DNA of 64,000 nucleotides from Pandoraea pulmonicola (GTDB lineage Bacteria; Pseudomonadota; Gammaproteobacteria; Burkholderiales; Burkholderiaceae), in assembly GCF_000815105.2 (NCBI RefSeq), contig NZ_CP010310.2, positions 1,674,001 through 1,738,000 of the forward strand. The letters are read 5' to 3'. The notes under the pieces are model-generated. The model was given only the letters and a program-made list of their open reading frames with translations. It had not been told where the DNA came from and made no database searches. Below are positions 46,801 to 55,328 of this stretch, piece by piece. The translations under genes and the position numbers were made by a program. Position 1 is the first letter of the stretch. Each line of letters begins with the position of its first letter.

Positions 46801-49800
46801 CGCACGTCTGTACTTCGGCAACGACGGACTGTTGTACAACGGCGTGACGGTGCGCACCGGCGCCGCGTTGCGTGCCGGACAAGTGTTCCTCGTCGGCAAT
46901 TCGGTCAATGTCGAGAGCGGCGCAAGCATCGACACGCGCGGCTTTGGCGATAACGTCATCGATTCGCGCTATGGCTACGTCTATGCCACCGGGCTGACTG
47001 CCGGACAGTACCTCGGCAACAACCCCGCCTTGCTTGCGGTCGGCAACGGCTGGCTCGAGTTTCTGCCTTCGGAAGGCTATGGCACGGTGAGCGTTGGCGA
47101 TGGTGCGTCGTTGCTCACACGCGGCACCCTCGCGTTTGCCGCACCCGGGGCGCTGTCGCTCGGCGACGTCAATCTCGGCGCCCGCTACCTGACCGTGTCG
47201 CAGAACCAGATCAATATTGGCGACCCGGCGGCGATGGCGACAGCACCGGCCGGCTGGAAACTCACGCAGAACGTGCTCGATACGCTCTTGCGTCCTTCCG
47301 CGTCGTCGGGCGTTCCGGCGCTCGAACGCCTGACGCTGACGGCCGGCGGCGCATTCAACTTCTTCGGTACGGCCACGCTCGATACCGGTGATTCTCCGGT
47401 GCGGATGGTGTTCAACTCGCCGGCGTTCTACGGGCTGGGCAGCAGCAGCGACGTCGTGCGGCTGTCGACGTCGCATTTCCTGTGGAACGGCATCTCGACC
47501 GGTTCGGGCACGACGAACAGTCCGTTCGGCTCGCAAGCGCCTGCCCCGGTGGTCGCCGGCGGGCCCGGCACCGGCGCCGGCAAGCTCGTCATCGACGCCC
47601 GCACGATCGAGTTCGGCTACGACGATCTCAGCCAGGCGCAACGTCAGACCGCGCTCGATCGTCTGACCCTCGGGTTCTCCGACGTGACGCTGCAAGCCTC
47701 CGACCGGGTGACGGCGAACCATCTGGGCACGCTCACCGTGGGCGGCACTCAGGCCGCCGACGGCTCGCGCAGCGGCGGCGATCTGCATATCGTCGCGCCG
47801 CTCGTCACGGGCAAGGCCGGTTCGTCGATGCGCTACAACGCAGGCGGAGCGATCACGCTGGCGTCGCTCGCAGGTGCCAGCCAGGCGTCTACGGCCGCGG
47901 TGCGGGATCTCGGCGCGTCGTTGGCGTTCAAGGGGCGCAGCGTCGATGTCGAAACCGCCGTGGCGCTGCCGAGCGGCAAGCTCACGATCGATGCGGATGG
48001 GGCGATCGTCATCGGCACGCAAGCGAAGCTGGATCTCGCCGGTCGCGATACGGCCTTCTTCGATGTGACGCAACCGAGCTGGGGCGGCAAGGTGCTCCTG
48101 GCGAGCACGACCGGCAACATCGCGCTGCAACGGGGCGCCGTCGTCGACGTCTCGTCGCCGCACGCGGCGGCAGGATTGCTCAGCCTTGGTGCGCCGCAAG
48201 GGCAGGTGACTATCGACGCGAGTGTGCTGGGCACGTCGGGGCAGGGGCAGACGAGCGGGCAGTTTGCGCTCGACGTCGGCATGCTGGGCGGCGATCGCTT
48301 CGCCGCGCTCAATCGATCGCTCAACGACGGCGGCTTCTTCGCTTCGCGCGCATTCCGTTTGCGCCAAGGCGATCTCACCGTGGGCGACGGCGTGCGCGCC
48401 GGCAACGTCAGCATTTCGACCGACAACGGCAGCCTCGCCGTCGTCGGTACGATCGATGCCTCGGGGGCGACGCCGGGCACTATCATTCTCTCGGCGCTGG
48501 GCGACCTCACGCTCGGCAGCGGCGCGGTGCTCGACGCGCATGCCGACCGGCTCGTGACCGACAGTTACGGCGCGAGCATCGACGCGTCGAACCGGGGCCA
48601 CGTTGCGCTCACGTCGACGTCGGGCACCGTGCGGCTCGGCAGCGGCGCACGCTTCGACATGCGCTCGCCGGACGGTGTGGCGCGCGGCCAGATCGACATC
48701 AACGCACCGCGCACGGACGAGACGGGCGGCGACATTCGCATCGATGCGTCGGCCCGGCCCGACATTCTCGGCGCGCGCAGCATCGCCGTGAACGGCTTCT
48801 GGAAGTACTCGCCCACCGACGCCAACGGCACGGTGACGCAGGACAATGGCGACGCCTCGGGCGCGCCGGTCGGCAGCGACGGCGTGGTGGGGCTTGCTCA
48901 GATCGACGCCCGCAGCCGTCAGTTCATCGACAATGCGACGCGCAACGCCTTGTTACAGGCGCGTCTTGCCGGGCTCGCCGGCTATGGAGACGCTTTTCAC
49001 CTGCGACCCGGCGTCGAGATCACGAGCGCGACGAACCTCAACACCAAGGGCGATCTCGACTTGTCGGGCTATCGATACGGCCCGGGCGTGGTGGCCGGCG
49101 TGCGCGGCTCGGGTGAGCCGGGTGTGCTCGTGCTGCGCGCGGGCGGCGACCTGAAGGTGAACGGCAGCATTACCGACGGATTCGGTCTGCCGGTGGCGTC
49201 GCCCGACGGGGCGGTGTACCAGACCGTGCTCTCGGCCGTCACGCTCACCGGTCCGTACACGGTGGCGGCCGGCGGCCTCACGCTCGGCGTGGGAACCAAG
49301 CTGCCGACGACCGGCACGCTCAATTTCAGTCTGAACTTGCCCGCAGACACGCAACTTTACCTGTCGGATACGAACCGGTTGCCCATCGACGTGGTGCTCG
49401 GGGGAAGCTGGAACCGACTGAAAGCGAACGCGGTGACCACGGCCGACATGATTCTGCCGGAGGGTTATGAAATGACCAATGGCACGGTGGTCGGTCCTGG
49501 CGGCTACCGGATTGTCGCCGGTACAAATACGTCGTCGTTGGTGGGCATTGTCGGGAGCAGGGTGACGGCCTTGCTGCTGCCGCCGGGGACGATACTCAAG
49601 GCGGGCATGAACGCCATCCAGTTCTCGGACACCGGGTCGTACGTGATGAGGCTTGCCGAGATGCAGTGGCCTGCCAATACACCGGTTGCGCCGATCAGGA
49701 ACTACGCGCTCACGGCGCCGCTCGACCTCCCACAGGGCGCGATTCTGCCCACCGGCATGTACGTCTCGACCGCGCAGGCGCAGGTCGGAGAACGGCCGAT

Positions 49801-52800
49801 CTGGGCGATTGCGCCGATGCTGGACCCAGGCATGCAATCGTGGTCGATGCGGCTCGTTGGCGGCAGCGATCTTGCCAGCGCCGATTCCCGTGCCGTGCAC
49901 AACGTGGTGCAGGGCGGCAACATCGTGCTCAACGATCCGTTCACCGTGAACATGCAGGGCAAGGGACTCGGGAACCCGGCCGCCGGCATCAGCGTCGTGC
50001 GCACCGGCACCGGGAGTCTCGAGCTGTATGCCGCGGGCGACTACCAGCAGCTCTCGCCGTTCGGCGTGTACACTGCGGGCACTTCGGTGGCCGGTACTGG
50101 CGCGGGCACGGTATGGAATGCTCCCCGCGCGCTGGCGCCGGATGGTTCCTATCTCGGCAGCAATACGCCGGCGCGCTCGGGCTATGAGGCGACGCTCAAC
50201 GCTCAGCGTATGTGGTACACGCAGGACGGCGGCGATTTCACGCTCTCGGCGGGCGGCAACATTCTCGGCTGGCAGGAGCCCAACAGCGAAATGGTCGGCA
50301 ACTGGATCTTGCGCCAGGGCGGCGCGCCGATCAGCCAGCCGACCGCATGGGCGGTGAACTTCGGCACCTATGCATTCGACGGCGACATCTATACCGCGAC
50401 GTTGGGGCTGTCGGCGTTCTCGGGCATGGGCGCGCTCGGCGGGGGCGCCGTCAGAGTGCGTGCGGGCGGCAATATCGGCGTGGACGACGCAACGTCCGCG
50501 CGCAATGTGGTCGTGGCGGTTGGCGGCTCCGGCCGCGTGACGGACGCCGGGATCGTGCAAACCGGCGGCGGGTCGTTGAACGTCTCGGCCGGAGGGAACA
50601 TCTTCGGCGGCCTCTATGCCGATGTTCGCGGCGACACGAAGCTCTCTGCCGACGGCAATATCGGTGCGATGCTGCTGCGCGACTATGGCGTCGCCATACA
50701 ATCGGACCCGCGCGGCCTGAACAGCCACACGCCATATTCCGCGCTGAGTCGCAACGGAGCGGATGTCGCACCCGGCGACGGTAACGTCGTCCTGCAGGCA
50801 TTGGGCGATGTCGTGATGGGCAAGGTCGTCGACCCCGGGCGCGCCGAGGAGCGCGTGCAGACGCAGGCCACGCTGGCCGGCGCGAGCACGAACGCGGCGA
50901 GCTGGTTCACGCTGTGGCGGAGCGACACCGCGATTTCGCTGTTCTCGGCAGGCGGCAATGCGTCGCCGCTGGGCAATGCGGGGGGCAGCTTCAGTACCAC
51001 AACGTATCTCCCGCCGATATTGGACGTGACGGCCGCAGGGGGCAGCATCTATTTCGCACCGCGGCAGTACTACGACTACCTCATGCCTTCACCGGATGGA
51101 CGATTCCAGTTTCTTGCCCGAGATGGTGTGTCGGCCGTCTCTCGCAATAATGTGAACAACACCTCGTCGCCGTTCGGCACGCTTGGCACGTCCTTGTCAT
51201 CGTTGGTGACGCTAGCCCAGCCGGGATGGCAGACGGCGGCCTCGTCGAACTATTGGGGCGGCGGAACCGACCACGATAGTTTTTCGTATGAGAACATTTA
51301 CAGCACCAGCTACAGCCCGAACTACGGCGCATACACGGGGCTCGGCGGCGGACTCGCGATATTCGGCCCGAACACGCTGACCGACACGAGCGCAGACGGC
51401 AACGGCACGCTGTCGCGCCTCTATGCCGTGAACGGCAGCATCCAGAGCGTTGGCATCGGCGAGATTCGTACGTATTACACCCCGACGGGCTATGTCTCCA
51501 ACTATCTGGCGTCGAAGCCGGTGCAGATGAAGGCGGGCGGAGACATCGTCAACACCAACGGCCTGATCAATCAGACTCGCGAATCCGATGTGTCGATGAT
51601 GGCGGCTGCGGGCAATATTTTTTACGGCCTGTACAACAACAAAGGGTTCACCATCGCGGGCCCGGGCACGTTCGAGGTCTCCGCCGGCGGCGACATCTAT
51701 CTCGGCAACGTCGCCGGCTTCACGAGTTTCGGGCCGCTTGTGGCGGGTGACAAGCGGCCGGGCGTGAGCATCGTCGTGCAAGCAGGACTCGGCGCCGGTA
51801 CGCCGGGGCAGGGGCAGACGGACGTGACAGCGTTCGCGCGCCGCTACTTCGATCCGGCCAACCTCGCCGATGCGTCGCAGCCGCTCGCCTCGCAGCCGGG
51901 CAAGGTGGCAAAGACCTACGATGGGGAACTGCTCGACTGGCTCCGTACGCGCTTCGGCTATACCGGCGAGGGCGGCGCTGCCGCGCTCGCGTGGTTCCTG
52001 ACGCTGCCGGCCGAACAGCAGCGCGTGATGGTGCGCGAGGTCTACTACGCGGAACTGCTGGCGTCAGGTCGCGAGTACAACGATGCGTCGGGCAAGCGCT
52101 ACGGCAGCTACCTGCGCGGACGCGAGGCCATTGCCGCGCTGTTCCCGCAAACCGATGCCAACGGGCAGCCGGTTGCCCGCAACGGCGGTCTGACGCTGTT
52201 CCAGGGCGCGTCGTCGAATGGTGGGATCCGCACGGTCTCCGGTGGCGACATCGAACTGCTCGTGCCGGCCGGGCAGACTACGCTCGGGGTGGAGGGCGTG
52301 ACACCGTCCACGGCCTCGGGCGCGATACCCGCCGGCCTGCTCACGCAGGGCGAGGGGGCGATCCGCATCTACAGTCAGGGCAGCATCCTGCTCGGCCTTT
52401 CACGCGTGATGACGACTTTCGGCGGAGCCATTCAGGGCTGGTCGGCCGAGGGCGACATCAACGCGGGCCGCGGTTCGAAGACAACGGTGCTCTACACGCC
52501 GCCCAAGCGCGTCTACGACGCGTGGGGCAACGTCACGCTCTCGCCGAACGTGCCGAGCTCGGGCGCGGGGATCGCCACGCTCAACCCGATTCCGGAGGTC
52601 AAGCCGGGCGACGTCGATCTGGTGGCGCCGCTGGGCACCATCGATGCCGGTGAAGCGGGGATTCGCGTGTCGGGCAACGTCAACTTCGCGGCGCTGGCGG
52701 TGGTCAATGCGGCCAACGTGCAGGTGCAGGGCAAGTCGGTCGGGCTGCCGGTGGTGGCGGCGGTCAACGTCGGCGCGCTGACCAACGCGAGCGCGACGGC

Positions 52801-53098
52801 GGCGCAGGCGGCGTCGGCCGCGCAGGATGCGATGGCGCGCGAGCGCGTCGCGCAGCGTCAGAACCAGTCGTCGATCTTTACCGTGCGCATGCTCAGTACG
52901 GTAAGCGGGGCGGGCGATCGCGGCGCGGCGGCGGGCGGCGGGCAGGAGGACGGCAACGGGTCGGCGGCGGGATCGCAGGCAAGCACCTACGACCGGCGCA
53001 ACCGTGTGCAGATCGTGGGGCACGGTGCCGATCTCAGCCCCCGCGCGATGTCGTTGCTCACGCCCGCGGAGCGCGCGCAGCTGCAGGCGGACCGCTGA
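40856..53098 (+). CDS. Giant filamentous haemagglutinin-like adhesin (TpsA type, copy 2)
   Basis: A 4080-residue paralogue of the adhesin at 24.9-37.1 kb. The start at 40856 (MNTRGHQGAATNRRRH) gives a long signal peptide of about 53 residues ending SSAHA; an earlier in-frame ATG at 40730 would place the promoter inside the gene. The TPS secretion domain (ILNWETFNVGRNTSVNF, LNGVIFGG) is almost identical to copy 1. The beta-helical centre is homologous only in part, and a PAGT-like and LPxGT-like insertion lies near 49.2-49.8 kb, not at the place it has in copy 1. The C-terminus has the same DUF3739-like block (KTTVLYTPPKRVYD) and ends LLTPAERAQLQ, so it is intact despite the transposon 32 bp downstream. 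No TpsB transporter is in the window. Confidence 0.9.
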   Translation: MNTRGHQGAATNRRRHPFPGRRRATAVSPIMQAVAVVLASGGLWSSAHAQQAFSNAWFAARGAAQTTASQTGRLPNGMPVTSLMDPSAQQQQANAQLQRSIANLSSAAQSIAAMQATQANARAAAANSDTTVPDGLAEGGLKVDTNSLTKGWINAQAPTQSTSNGKTNVNIQQTADKAILNWETFNVGRNTSVNFAQQSNWAALNRVNDPQARPSQIQGQIHGDGTVLVLNLNGVIFGGTSQVDTRNLVVAAANMSDAQFKTGGLYGANGTTPTFTDALGKVEVQAGANITTRTPTSVTQGGGYVLMLGKEVSNAGTIITPQGQVALAAGDSFVIRKGVGTEANTPSTTRGNEVSPQFVANSTAGKVVNTGLLMAPEGDVTLAGRDVQQLGVAVSTTTVNTRGTIHLLNSASDTLGKVTLGNGALTSVLISDNGATALDSQRAAMIKDSAAQDFIRRQGPVDLFDNLSRLDDRRDQSRVEIVSGGNVEFQGNSLTLATGGQLAVSATGRSFVANGAQLDVSGAVGVSLSMDSNNVKVNVQGNEQRDAPTNRDKGALNNANLWIDRRRLVHAAAGTGGYGKDRYYTQGGLLEVGGYLDNIGHRIGEWAAQGGTVAFSGGNAVTQAGSTINVSGGSLDVQTGYLNQTWLRGADGQIYNANSAPANTAYSGVYTGFDALHPRWGTSATESYASPLIAPQRVLQNGYTVGRDAGRLVISTPTASLAGDVVAATYQGPSQVKAADATMADGYAQAQQAVARGAELVLGSYQSAANWTPSLGATGVFYNLSPVASTIVFTGDAPVADTTMHDASTTLAVDSRYVSLFGVGAIRAAASDSLRVEGALRVTPGGTIALYAPHVSVAAGLTARSGTIALGNVGSRVGENGVRVESVLPPAADRTATVSIAEGVRLDTTGLWSNLSLDGNDTSALPFAGGGHVSVVSTGDVGVGTGALIDVSSGGVVRPNGSLDGGAGGDVTLEAGHSVSGAATQGRLTWLGDVRGYGVKGGGTLSLATGGTLAIGQAPDAGASASPQRPLDPAIFQRGFSNYRVNAHDGLVVADNTALDVIMPVLRADPELAGHVATGGDPMSALSVWTPPRYTENAPGATLTQRGGASVALSAGYDGSNGLAPLTIGRGATITVDPKQSISLASEGQLKIDGTLNAWGGSITLAATGQSARVGNANDPTRVVWIGDDARLDAAARAYVAYDTLGRAYGVAPDGGSITVNPSDAYVVIRPGAVLDVSGAAARVDRTAGTAAASVPDMTTLAGDGGSITLHSNNGFALDGTLRAAAGATGVGATGGTLGIYFDTRSYTDSANLPAQFANPHDITLVQNAPRPDPSTSPLQYGKAIIGVDRLHAGGFDNLVLSTHDRFVFQGNLDLSLAGSVNLKGGLLTVSGQTPDAQVRIAAPYIRLDGGSWDAPTMLDNNTFVPGIYSLRAGQASAGRSALTFSGNLIDVAGRVVSGASAWEGVGNIAGTPAPSTFVPQDGFADLSLVSSGDIRLAGGLNAQGNINLTAAQVYPVSSAYAAVIAGDRYTGIAPDSRLTIRSNGAGTPDVPYSVFGQLILMGGTIDQGGVVRAPLGVISLNTVGGNLGTDWQQILLLGQNGVPSAVQTDPTVILRNGSLTSVSAAGLEMPYGGTTDGVTYNGLNVGGRYATQYNLADTFVTRGDGSGTKTADSRVLVTGVNIGAAHLVGEAGAVIDLSGGGTLHGEGFVSGRGGSVNVLATPLINANPATNVYSSAGNRVYAIVPGYKSQYAPVVLDNGAGDPAVGKQITIGDGVPGLPAGTYTLMPSSFALMPGAYRVELAGTVALRQGASLPAMPTGDGSWTAAGVQRTAGTGQYDDQLTRLIVTPGAAVRKLSQFNETTFTEFLLAQARQFGTVRSRLPEDGKLLNIAFQPATTPGAALDFAGTVRFGGVQTPEVTGVDGAMFVTGGASLIEVRTSGAAPTAGMVSLVDRDLNAFSAPSLGLGGYWTYFDGQSTMGDSARLYFGNDGLLYNGVTVRTGAALRAGQVFLVGNSVNVESGASIDTRGFGDNVIDSRYGYVYATGLTAGQYLGNNPALLAVGNGWLEFLPSEGYGTVSVGDGASLLTRGTLAFAAPGALSLGDVNLGARYLTVSQNQINIGDPAAMATAPAGWKLTQNVLDTLLRPSASSGVPALERLTLTAGGAFNFFGTATLDTGDSPVRMVFNSPAFYGLGSSSDVVRLSTSHFLWNGISTGSGTTNSPFGSQAPAPVVAGGPGTGAGKLVIDARTIEFGYDDLSQAQRQTALDRLTLGFSDVTLQASDRVTANHLGTLTVGGTQAADGSRSGGDLHIVAPLVTGKAGSSMRYNAGGAITLASLAGASQASTAAVRDLGASLAFKGRSVDVETAVALPSGKLTIDADGAIVIGTQAKLDLAGRDTAFFDVTQPSWGGKVLLASTTGNIALQRGAVVDVSSPHAAAGLLSLGAPQGQVTIDASVLGTSGQGQTSGQFALDVGMLGGDRFAALNRSLNDGGFFASRAFRLRQGDLTVGDGVRAGNVSISTDNGSLAVVGTIDASGATPGTIILSALGDLTLGSGAVLDAHADRLVTDSYGASIDASNRGHVALTSTSGTVRLGSGARFDMRSPDGVARGQIDINAPRTDETGGDIRIDASARPDILGARSIAVNGFWKYSPTDANGTVTQDNGDASGAPVGSDGVVGLAQIDARSRQFIDNATRNALLQARLAGLAGYGDAFHLRPGVEITSATNLNTKGDLDLSGYRYGPGVVAGVRGSGEPGVLVLRAGGDLKVNGSITDGFGLPVASPDGAVYQTVLSAVTLTGPYTVAAGGLTLGVGTKLPTTGTLNFSLNLPADTQLYLSDTNRLPIDVVLGGSWNRLKANAVTTADMILPEGYEMTNGTVVGPGGYRIVAGTNTSSLVGIVGSRVTALLLPPGTILKAGMNAIQFSDTGSYVMRLAEMQWPANTPVAPIRNYALTAPLDLPQGAILPTGMYVSTAQAQVGERPIWAIAPMLDPGMQSWSMRLVGGSDLASADSRAVHNVVQGGNIVLNDPFTVNMQGKGLGNPAAGISVVRTGTGSLELYAAGDYQQLSPFGVYTAGTSVAGTGAGTVWNAPRALAPDGSYLGSNTPARSGYEATLNAQRMWYTQDGGDFTLSAGGNILGWQEPNSEMVGNWILRQGGAPISQPTAWAVNFGTYAFDGDIYTATLGLSAFSGMGALGGGAVRVRAGGNIGVDDATSARNVVVAVGGSGRVTDAGIVQTGGGSLNVSAGGNIFGGLYADVRGDTKLSADGNIGAMLLRDYGVAIQSDPRGLNSHTPYSALSRNGADVAPGDGNVVLQALGDVVMGKVVDPGRAEERVQTQATLAGASTNAASWFTLWRSDTAISLFSAGGNASPLGNAGGSFSTTTYLPPILDVTAAGGSIYFAPRQYYDYLMPSPDGRFQFLARDGVSAVSRNNVNNTSSPFGTLGTSLSSLVTLAQPGWQTAASSNYWGGGTDHDSFSYENIYSTSYSPNYGAYTGLGGGLAIFGPNTLTDTSADGNGTLSRLYAVNGSIQSVGIGEIRTYYTPTGYVSNYLASKPVQMKAGGDIVNTNGLINQTRESDVSMMAAAGNIFYGLYNNKGFTIAGPGTFEVSAGGDIYLGNVAGFTSFGPLVAGDKRPGVSIVVQAGLGAGTPGQGQTDVTAFARRYFDPANLADASQPLASQPGKVAKTYDGELLDWLRTRFGYTGEGGAAALAWFLTLPAEQQRVMVREVYYAELLASGREYNDASGKRYGSYLRGREAIAALFPQTDANGQPVARNGGLTLFQGASSNGGIRTVSGGDIELLVPAGQTTLGVEGVTPSTASGAIPAGLLTQGEGAIRIYSQGSILLGLSRVMTTFGGAIQGWSAEGDINAGRGSKTTVLYTPPKRVYDAWGNVTLSPNVPSSGAGIATLNPIPEVKPGDVDLVAPLGTIDAGEAGIRVSGNVNFAALAVVNAANVQVQGKSVGLPVVAAVNVGALTNASATAAQAASAAQDAMARERVAQRQNQSSIFTVRMLSTVSGAGDRGAAAGGGQEDGNGSAAGSQASTYDRRNRVQIVGHGADLSPRAMSLLTPAERAQLQADR
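40993..42490 (+). repeat. Near-identical 5' block of adhesin 2 (partner at 25053-26550)
   Basis: Direct-repeat partner of the block in adhesin 1, same orientation, 15,940 bases apart, with no indels. Recombination between them would delete one sigma/STN/FecR set and leave one fused adhesin. Confidence 0.9.
52436..52865 (+). repeat. Near-identical 3' block of adhesin 2 (partner at 36511-36940)
   Basis: Direct-repeat partner of the 3' block of adhesin 1 at offset 15,925; encodes the DUF3739-like C-terminal region. Confidence 0.88.
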
Positions 53099-53113
53099 GC
53101 GTCCAGGGGGGGT

Positions 53114-53144
53114 GCCCCTATGTAATTAGTCAAGCACTAGGGGC
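53114..53144. repeat. Inverted repeat at the adhesin 2 / IS110 junction
   Basis: GCCCCTA (53114-53120) and TAGGGGC (53138-53144), followed by GGTTTT. It straddles the transposase stop and may act as a terminator or mark the element end. Confidence 0.4.
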
Positions 53145-54335
53145 GGTTTTCGGTTGATAAAAAGTGCCGTCGCGCAGCATGGCAAAGAGCACGTCGCAGC
53201 GCCGGCGAGCCAGCGCGATAAGTGCCTGGTTGTGGCGCTTGCCCTGCTGGATCTTTCGGCTGTAGTAGGCGCGTGAGATCGGGTCTCGCAGGGCGGCAAA
53301 GGCTGAGAGAAACAAGGCGCGTTTGAGTACCTTGTTGCCACGCCGGGAGGGGTGTTCGCCTCGAATCGAGGAACCAGAGCGCCGGGTGACCGGCGCGAGA
53401 CCCGCATACGCGGCCAGATGGGCGGCCGAGGCAAAGGCCTTGTGCGCCACCTCGGTCAGGAGTCGTGCTGCGGTCCTGAGCCCGACTCCGGGCATGCTAC
53501 TCAGGACCGGCCAAAGAGGGTTGCTTTGCACCAGGCGCTCGACTTCGGCGGCAATCTCGTCGCGTTGCTTGCGTAGGGCTGCTAGTTGCTGGGCCAGACG
53601 CGGCATGACCAGCGTGGCGGCATGAGTACCAGGCACGACTACGGTTTGTTCGGTAAGCGCCTGCGCGATGTCAGCGGCCAGGCTCTTGCCAATGCGTGGT
53701 GCGAGCTTGATCAGGCGATTCGCCAGCGTTTTTTGGCCCGCGGCCGTCAGTGCTGCAGGCGAGGGGTAGCGCTCAAGCAGATCAAGCACGGCGGGGTGAT
53801 CCAGGCGAGGCCCGAGCACGCGCTCGAGCGCGGGATGAATCTGCGTGAGTAAGCCGCGAATGCGGTTGCTGGTTTGATTGACTTGGGCGGCCAGATCATC
53901 GTCGAAGCCGCACAGCATGGTCAGCTCGGCGAGCGGCTCATCGGCCAGCCGCAGCGAGCGCAGCGTATGCGGCATGGAGCGCGCGGCTTCGGCGATGACG
54001 GCGGCGTCACGTGCATCGGTCTTGGCTTCGCCGGCGTGCAGGTCAGCGATGCGGCGCATGGCCAGGCCGGGTAAGTAGGCGACGAGTGCACCGGCGTCTT
54101 GGGCGACGGCGAGCGGCAGCGCGCCAATGGTGGCGGGCTGATCGACGACGAACAGAAGTCGGCCGTGCACCTTGAGCTCATTGATGAGGGCTCGCAGCTG
54201 TGTCTCATCGTTAGGCAGGGCCTTGTTGTAGAGGCGACGGCCGTTGCGATCGAGGGCCACGGCATGGTGGTGGCCTTTGCCGACGTCGACGCCGATGAAG
54301 ACATCGACGGCGTCATGAAGAGGAAAGTTTTGCAT
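53130..54335 (-). CDS. IS110-family transposase (DEDD recombinase)
   Basis: A 401-residue IS110 transposase starting MQNFPLHDAVDVF. The N-terminal RuvC-like DEDD domain begins FIGVDVGKGHHHAV (first acidic residue D17) and includes KTDARDAAVIAEAA. The C-terminal transposase_20 domain has the family core MPGVGLRTAARLLTEV and LAAYAGLAPVTRRSG, with the conserved serine region near SGSSIRG. Full length for the family, no frameshift seen, so it may be active. The ATG at 54335 is chosen over one 16 codons upstream, which would read into the element's leader. These enzymes insert DNA using a guide (bridge) RNA made by the element. Confidence 0.92.
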   Translation of the reverse strand: MQNFPLHDAVDVFIGVDVGKGHHHAVALDRNGRRLYNKALPNDETQLRALINELKVHGRLLFVVDQPATIGALPLAVAQDAGALVAYLPGLAMRRIADLHAGEAKTDARDAAVIAEAARSMPHTLRSLRLADEPLAELTMLCGFDDDLAAQVNQTSNRIRGLLTQIHPALERVLGPRLDHPAVLDLLERYPSPAALTAAGQKTLANRLIKLAPRIGKSLAADIAQALTEQTVVVPGTHAATLVMPRLAQQLAALRKQRDEIAAEVERLVQSNPLWPVLSSMPGVGLRTAARLLTEVAHKAFASAAHLAAYAGLAPVTRRSGSSIRGEHPSRRGNKVLKRALFLSAFAALRDPISRAYYSRKIQQGKRHNQALIALARRRCDVLFAMLRDGTFYQPKTAPSA

Positions 54336-54550
54336 TGCAGTTTGCTCAAATGACGAATTGGCCTGCAAAAACCATGGTGGCAAGTCTCGGCATCCACGTT
54401 ACGGACGGCATCGGAAAATCCCGAGCCAAACCCCTATTAGCGATCACCAGCCACCCACCAGCCCCGGTGACAACACCCCCCGGATCATGACTGCGACTGG
54501 GGGACTTAATCATGCCGGGCCTGGCTGGCCAAAACCTCAATTATCGAGGT
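54336..54550 (-). ncRNA. Candidate bridge RNA region of the IS110 element
   Basis: The non-coding leader of an IS110-subgroup element is where its bridge RNA is usually made. This stretch is about 200 bp, has no other gene and is rich in G-runs and short self-complementary parts (for example GGGGG before the ACTTAATCATG motif). Exact ends and fold are not determined. Confidence 0.35.
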
Positions 54551-54612
54551 GCGAACATAGTAACGGGCGGCTGCAAATCGGTGATGGGCCGCGGATGGGT
54601 GTTCGCGGCCCG

Positions 54613-55248
54613 TCAATGCATCGGTTCGGCCGGGGCTTCGTCCTCGAACGTGCGGAAACGCCAGCCGAACCATACGGCCAGCATGCGGATGACGAAGCCC
54701 GCCACGAAGCCGATGCCCGTCGCAATGCCGTTTTCGACGCCCCAGTGCAGCATGCCGACGTACATGGCGCCGGCGATGCACGCCACGCTCGCATACATCT
54801 CCCTGCGCAGGACCAGCGGCACCTGGCCGCACAGCAGATCGCGCAGCATGCCGCCGCCAATCCCGGTGAGCACGCCCGCGAGCACGACGATGACGGGGCT
54901 CGTGCTGACAGTCATGCCGATGTCGCAGCCCAGGATGGTGAAGGCGGCCAGCCCGATTGCGTCGACCGTGATGAAGGTCATGCGGAGCCGGTGAACGTGG
55001 CGCGCGATGATGGAGGCGAGCGTGGCCGCGCCGAGGGTGAGCAGCAGATATTCGGGGTGAGCGATCCACACGAGCGGATGGCGGCCGAACAGCACGTCGC
55101 GAATCGTGCCCCCGCCCAGCGCGGTGACCATGCCGACGAAGGCGAGCCCGAAGCGGTCCATGCCGCGTTGCATCCCCATGATGGCGCCCGACATCGCCTC
55201 GGTCACGATGGCGATCAGGTACAGCGCGTAGAAGATCTCTGTTTTCAT
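54613..55248 (-). CDS. TRIC-type channel family protein (UPF0126, YadS/YicG-like)
   Basis: A 211-residue inner membrane protein starting MKTEIFYALYLIAIV, with about seven hydrophobic helices. It has the two tandem UPF0126 modules, each with the glycine motif: GGGTIRDVLFGRHPLVW and GGGMLRDLLCGQVPLVL. Relatives are bacterial TRIC-type cation channels and some glycine-related transporters. The start at 55248 follows AAGGGAC and matches the family; the longer open frame to 55377 adds a non-hydrophobic leader without support. It stands alone, transcribed toward the insertion sequence. Substrate is not evident. Confidence 0.9.
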   Translation of the reverse strand: MKTEIFYALYLIAIVTEAMSGAIMGMQRGMDRFGLAFVGMVTALGGGTIRDVLFGRHPLVWIAHPEYLLLTLGAATLASIIARHVHRLRMTFITVDAIGLAAFTILGCDIGMTVSTSPVIVVLAGVLTGIGGGMLRDLLCGQVPLVLRREMYASVACIAGAMYVGMLHWGVENGIATGIGFVAGFVIRMLAVWFGWRFRTFEDEAPAEPMH

Positions 55249-55328
55249 AATGTCCCTTCGATTGCCGGGGAAATATATCACTTCACGAGATTTTTGCCGG
55301 TTTGGCCGCGCCCGGGGCGCTTCGCTGT

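Larger units (their letters stand above)
53110..54550 (-). mobile_element. IS110-family insertion sequence (ends approximate)
   Basis: An intact transposase gene with about 20-30 bp on its 3' side and some 200 bp of non-coding DNA on its 5' side. As usual for IS110 elements, no terminal inverted repeats are obvious, so both borders are estimates. It sits 32 bp past the second adhesin stop and does not break a gene that I can see. The long 5' side fits the IS110 subgroup better than IS1111. Confidence 0.7.
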
